This document shows, piece by piece, positions 6,310 through 8,976 of a stretch of DNA of 8,976 nt. This DNA is from Litorivivens sp041625575. GTDB taxonomy: Bacteria; Pseudomonadota; Gammaproteobacteria; Pseudomonadales; Spongiibacteraceae. The position numbers were made by a program, and so were the translations under genes. The first letter of the stretch is position 1, and the number at the start of each line of letters is the position of its first letter. Below the pieces are notes generated by a model. That model searched no databases, was not told the origin of the DNA, and saw only the letters and a program-made list of their open reading frames with translations. Where the stretch lies: positions 1-8,976 of the forward strand of contig JBFJTG010000125.1 in NCBI GenBank assembly GCA_041625575.1, given 5' to 3'.

Positions 6310-7489
6310 AGTTACTTGGGGAAAGCACCGGCAATCGAAATGAGGAAGTAAAATCTACCCCGGCCAAATCCGCACTCACCTTTAGCTCCCAGTGTATGCC
6401 CTCGCCTGTTCGAACAAGACTGGAGGCTGACTGTTCCAGCGGAATTTCAAAATTCACCGGTACAGCCGGGCAAAGCGGACGCGCTGCATTTAGCTGGCCG
6501 CCATGCTCTGCTTCTGTTTCCCAAAGGACGTCTTCCACCATCTTGTGTCGACGATCCATACGATCGCCTGAGCCCACTTGATAGCTTATTTCGTAAACGT
6601 GGAGACAGCGTAATTGAAGCCTAAACCTCACGGAACCAAAGTGCTGCTGGGATACACCGGTATCGATTTTGCCCTTGCATGATCCTCCGAGCTTTAATGT
6701 TTCCAAATCAACGTGAAATAGACTGATTCCAAATTTTCGTCGCAGTAGTGCCTGATATACCCGCCAGCCCCATAGCCCGAGGCTACTGCCACCAAATCCC
6801 AAAGGGATGAGCCACATCAACGGATTCTCTTTAAAAAATTCCGGCCACGCGTAGACCGCCAATAAACAAAGAGCGAAGACAAAAGTCCACAGGTAGCTAG
6901 CAACCTTGAGTGTGCTCGCAGTAAATACTTCCTGCTCAATAATATCGCCGGATGCCCAATCGGGATTTTCCCGCCGCCAGCGATCGCGCTCTTCAGCAAT
7001 CGCAGCAGCAACCTCTTCATCGCTCGCATTTTCGTCAACCGCGATCATCGTTGTTCGCGTCACAATACCGTGCGAGTTTGCTCCCGTTCGTGCCTGCGTC
7101 TCAGTAGTAACTTCAACCATTCGCTTACCTTCAGGCGTTGTCATCAGCTTAAAGATAAATCCGCCGCCGGCGAACAACAGCCCAAAGGCCGCAAAGGCGT
7201 AACCAATGGCTTCGCGCTGGGCATACATAAGGCTCGTCAGGGTTATTAGCATGCCTACGGTTCCGAAGATCCAGGCAAAGATGGCGGTAAACTTGAGAGG
7301 CTTTGCGCGGCTTATTTTACGGCCGACGAAAATAAGAAAAAGTGCGAACATGCCCGCGAAGACGGGCAGCATAATGGGCATGTACAGAATGCCCCTCTTC
7401 CCCGACAAATCGGGCCAGAGAATCACTCCCGCCCACGCTAGCGCGCCCCACCAGAGTAGGTGACCGCAACGACGAATCCAGTTGCCCAT
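6308..7489 (-). CDS. DUF3592-like multi-span membrane protein with soluble beta-rich C-terminal domain
   Basis: A 393-residue inner-membrane protein. Hydrophobic segments lie at about residues 10-26, 34-56, 67-89, 94-115, 196-215 and 223-247, giving six likely spans in a 4+2 arrangement. Between spans four and five is a polar loop (116-195) with an acidic, alanine-rich helix (about 153-173). After the last span, about 145 residues form a probable beta-sandwich ending GEGIHWELKVSADLAGVDFTSSF (363-383 region), a pattern like arrestin or Spo0M-like folds and seen in DUF3592 proteins. No catalytic motif was recognised and no function is assigned. ATG 7489 has GGGGA nine bases upstream. It follows the nucleotidase gene after 153 bases with a candidate promoter, so it may be a separate unit. 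Confidence 0.75.
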   Translation of the reverse strand: MGNWIRRCGHLLWWGALAWAGVILWPDLSGKRGILYMPIMLPVFAGMFALFLIFVGRKISRAKPLKFTAIFAWIFGTVGMLITLTSLMYAQREAIGYAFAAFGLLFAGGGFIFKLMTTPEGKRMVEVTTETQARTGANSHGIVTRTTMIAVDENASDEEVAAAIAEERDRWRRENPDWASGDIIEQEVFTASTLKVASYLWTFVFALCLLAVYAWPEFFKENPLMWLIPLGFGGSSLGLWGWRVYQALLRRKFGISLFHVDLETLKLGGSCKGKIDTGVSQQHFGSVRFRLQLRCLHVYEISYQVGSGDRMDRRHKMVEDVLWETEAEHGGQLNAARPLCPAVPVNFEIPLEQSASSLVRTGEGIHWELKVSADLAGVDFTSSFRLPVLSPSN

Positions 7490-7534
7490 AGTGACGGTTC
7501 CCCCGTTCTTATCTTTATACGCGCTGGAGGGCTA

Positions 7535-7564
7535 ACAATACCTTTTATAAAACGACAGGATCAA
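7535..7564 (-). promoter_or_regulatory. Candidate sigma70-type promoter for the membrane protein gene
   Basis: On the minus strand, TTGATC (7559-7564) and TATTGT (7535-7540) are 18 bases apart, each matching four of six consensus bases. The predicted start near 7528 gives a leader of about 40 bases. Confidence 0.3.
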
Positions 7565-7607
7565 GCGATGGGAAATTCGCGAAGCCCAACGAGTTCCTTC
7601 AATCCAT

Positions 7608-7626
7608 TGCTCGGCTTACCCGAGCA
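7608..7626 (-). terminator. Hairpin after the nucleotidase gene, weak terminator
   Basis: TGCTCGG and CCGAGCA pair over seven bases around a five-base loop, 16 bases after the nucleotidase stop at 7643. No T-run follows on the minus strand, so it may be a partial or Rho-assisted terminator, or an mRNA 3'-end stem. Confidence 0.35.
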
Positions 7627-7642
7627 CTAGGCTCTAATGAAT

Positions 7643-8278
7643 TCAGGCATCCCGCACGGCATCACCAAGCTGCCTATCCAGCGAGGCGCTATAAGAGGGC
7701 TGGCAGCGCTCCATAAAGTAGGCCACTTCAGCCATATCGCTGTATGCATCGAGGCGCGCCCGAATATCGAGTAGTGCTTCGGTGAATTCACGATTCCCCA
7801 TATGCGTTTCGCGCTCACAGTGGTTCAGTGCCGAGATGAGGTCGGCAGCCTTAACCAGTCGCCGATATTCTTCCGGCATATGCTCATGCTGAACCAGCGG
7901 CTTGTAGTGGTCGCGCAATTCCGGCGGCAGGGTGTTTATCAGCAACTGCTCGGCTCCACGCTCCATGGCTTTAAAGGCCGATAGAATTTCCGGGCTCGCA
8001 TTCTTAGCCGGAGTAATGGCATCGCCCGTAATCGACTCTGACAAATCATGCATTAGCCCATGCACTGCTGCAGCGTTCGGGTCTATGGGGTCGCCGCCCG
8101 TGATATGGGTTCGGATCATGGCTAGCGCATGGCATATCATCGCAACCTCCGCTGAGTGTTCCAGCGTATTCTCGGGAACGTGAGAGTGCTTGATGCCCCA
8201 GCGGCGCACATACTTGGTTCTGTGGGCCTGAGCGTAAAAGTGCCAAGCCGCTTGAGATTCCTTTTTGTCGTCTACCAT
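7643..8278 (-). CDS. yfbR: HD-domain 5'-deoxynucleotidase, YfbR type
   Basis: A 211-residue HD-superfamily phosphohydrolase that aligns with E. coli YfbR over nearly its full length (YfbR is about 199 residues). YfbR removes phosphate from deoxyribonucleoside 5'-monophosphates in the cytoplasm and takes part in dNTP pool balance. Metal ligands are visible: H41 in ENTLEHS, H77-D78 in MHDLSE, and D146 in KAADLI. The nucleotide-site residues R26-W27 and E81, and the SITGDAITP segment with D86 (82-90), are also kept. A C-terminal YFMERCQPSYSASLD (187-201) matches YfbR's final helix region. ATG 8278 has GAGG six bases upstream. It is divergent from the transporter at 8414, and a TAGAAT on the minus strand (8318-8323) is a possible -10 without a good -35. 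Confidence 0.92.
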   Translation of the reverse strand: MVDDKKESQAAWHFYAQAHRTKYVRRWGIKHSHVPENTLEHSAEVAMICHALAMIRTHITGGDPIDPNAAAVHGLMHDLSESITGDAITPAKNASPEILSAFKAMERGAEQLLINTLPPELRDHYKPLVQHEHMPEEYRRLVKAADLISALNHCERETHMGNREFTEALLDIRARLDAYSDMAEVAYFMERCQPSYSASLDRQLGDAVRDA

Positions 8279-8352
8279 GAGCTACCTCGCGTGTATCTGT
8301 CTGCGGCGTTATGATTTATTCTACATTGCCTGAGCGTTTCAGGGGCGTCGAA

Positions 8353-8381
8353 TTGAAAGGCGCCCACCACAAGCATACAAA
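8353..8381 (+). promoter_or_regulatory. Promoter for the EamA transporter gene
   Basis: TTGAAA (8353-8358, five of six consensus bases) and TACAAA (8376-8381, four of six) are separated by 17 bases. Transcription would start near 8388, leaving a leader of about 26 bases that contains the GGA ribosome site. The best promoter match in the window. Confidence 0.5.
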
Positions 8382-8402
8382 CACAGGGCTTTCTCACAAC
8401 TT

Positions 8403-8405
8403 GGA
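8403..8405 (+). promoter_or_regulatory. Ribosome binding site supporting a TTG start for the transporter
   Basis: GGA lies eight bases before TTG 8414. The frame is closed by TGA at 8354, and no ATG or GTG occurs between that stop and 8414, so TTG is the only standard start before the first membrane span. Confidence 0.5.
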
Positions 8406-8413
8406 ATCTTCAC

Positions 8414-8976
8414 TTGGCCCTATCTAACGCCGCAAAATCTGACCTTTTACTCGTAGTCGTCACCTTACTGGCAGCGGCTGGCTGGATATTTTCTCGCGAA
8501 GCCGTGTTGGCGATGCCGCCGCTTCTCTTCATGGCAATACGCTTCCTACTGGCAAGCGCTCTACTCGCCTGTGTCGCGCGCAAACAGCTGACCCTACTCA
8601 GCCGGCACGAGCTAGCGCGCTGTGCACGGGTTGGTCTGGTCTTCGGCATTGCCATGAGCCTCTGGGTTGTTGGCCTGGCAAAGTCGGCACACGTTGGCGA
8701 GGCAGCCTTTATCGCAAGTCTGGGTATTATCATGGTGCCCATTATCGGTCGGGTATTTTTTAAGGAAGCTATTCCGCTCAATACCTGGCTGGCAATGCCC
8801 TTTGCCATCATTGGCCTGGCGTTCTTGTCACTGAGCAATGAGCTTCGCTTCGAAAGCGCCCAGTTACTCCTGCTGGGCTCGGCTGCGATCTTCGCGCTGT
8901 ACTTCAACTTGAATACTCGAGCGGCAAACAACCAGTCAGCAACATTAGCCGACGGCTCTCGTATCGACACACCGCG
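8414..8976 (+). CDS. EamA/DMT-family transporter, N-terminal part, cut by the right edge
   Basis: The first 187 codons of an inner-membrane drug/metabolite-superfamily transporter, typically about 300 residues with ten spans in two EamA repeats. Six hydrophobic segments are seen at about 10-24, 36-54, 72-90, 96-113, 122-141 and 149-164. The pattern AAGWIFSREAV (21-31), then PPLLFMAIRFLLAS (35-48), and EAAFIASLGIIMVPIIG (96-112) followed by F-F-K-E at 115-118 is typical of the first EamA repeat and its loop. Substrates of this family range from amino acids to nucleosides and drugs and cannot be named here. The start is taken as TTG 8414, the only standard initiation codon between the upstream stop and the first span. 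The gene has its own promoter and is divergent from the YfbR-type gene. The second repeat is outside the window. Confidence 0.88.
   Translation, partial: MALSNAAKSDLLLVVVTLLAAAGWIFSREAVLAMPPLLFMAIRFLLASALLACVARKQLTLLSRHELARCARVGLVFGIAMSLWVVGLAKSAHVGEAAFIASLGIIMVPIIGRVFFKEAIPLNTWLAMPFAIIGLAFLSLSNELRFESAQLLLLGSAAIFALYFNLNTRAANNQSATLADGSRIDTP

Noticed and set aside
8328..8365. CCTGA/TCAGG and GGGCG/CGCCC inverted repeats between the yfbR-type and transporter genes
   Set aside because: Short five-base stems overlapping the transporter promoter; could be an operator but nothing beyond chance supports it.
8410..8970. 186-codon open frame on the minus strand
   Set aside because: It mirrors the EamA transporter gene; its Ser/Arg/Ala-rich translation is the usual antisense of a hydrophobic protein.

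Overview
The window looks like a chromosomal stretch of a free-living, probably aquatic gammaproteobacterium of middling GC. This rests on an HD protein that follows the enterobacterial YfbR nucleotidase almost end to end, on clear Shine-Dalgarno sites ahead of most genes, and on a set of degradation-type enzymes common in marine gammaproteobacteria and actinobacteria. The genus cannot be fixed from the sequence alone. No tRNA, rRNA, CRISPR array, insertion sequence or phage gene was seen, and no gene-free stretch exceeds about 210 bases.

Positions 1-5228 hold a minus-strand gene series. In transcription order it encodes an NTF2/SnoaL-like protein (4752-5228), a DUF7064/DUF7065-like beta-rich protein (3456-4619), a luciferase-like (LLM) flavin oxidoreductase (2384-3442), an aminoglycoside-phosphotransferase-fold kinase (1314-2384), a second LLM oxidoreductase of another subfamily (203-1225), and the first 11 codons of a further gene leaving the left edge. 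The kinase overlaps the preceding LLM gene by TGATG and is interrupted by one in-frame TAA with the reading frame intact on both sides. A divergent plus-strand gene (5438-6262) encodes a short-chain dehydrogenase resembling 3-alpha-hydroxysteroid dehydrogenases and ends in a strong intrinsic terminator.

Taken together, the dehydrogenase, two LLM monooxygenase-like enzymes, SnoaL-like protein, DUF7064/7065-like protein and small-molecule kinase resemble accessory catabolic clusters for hydrophobic cyclic compounds such as steroids, terpenoids or related aromatics. The substrate is an inference.

Positions 6308-8976 are more ordinary: a multi-span membrane protein with a soluble beta-rich C-terminal domain (DUF3592-like), a YfbR-type 5'-deoxynucleotidase, and, divergently, the first 187 codons of an EamA/DMT transporter that begins at TTG behind a good sigma70-type promoter and runs off the right edge.
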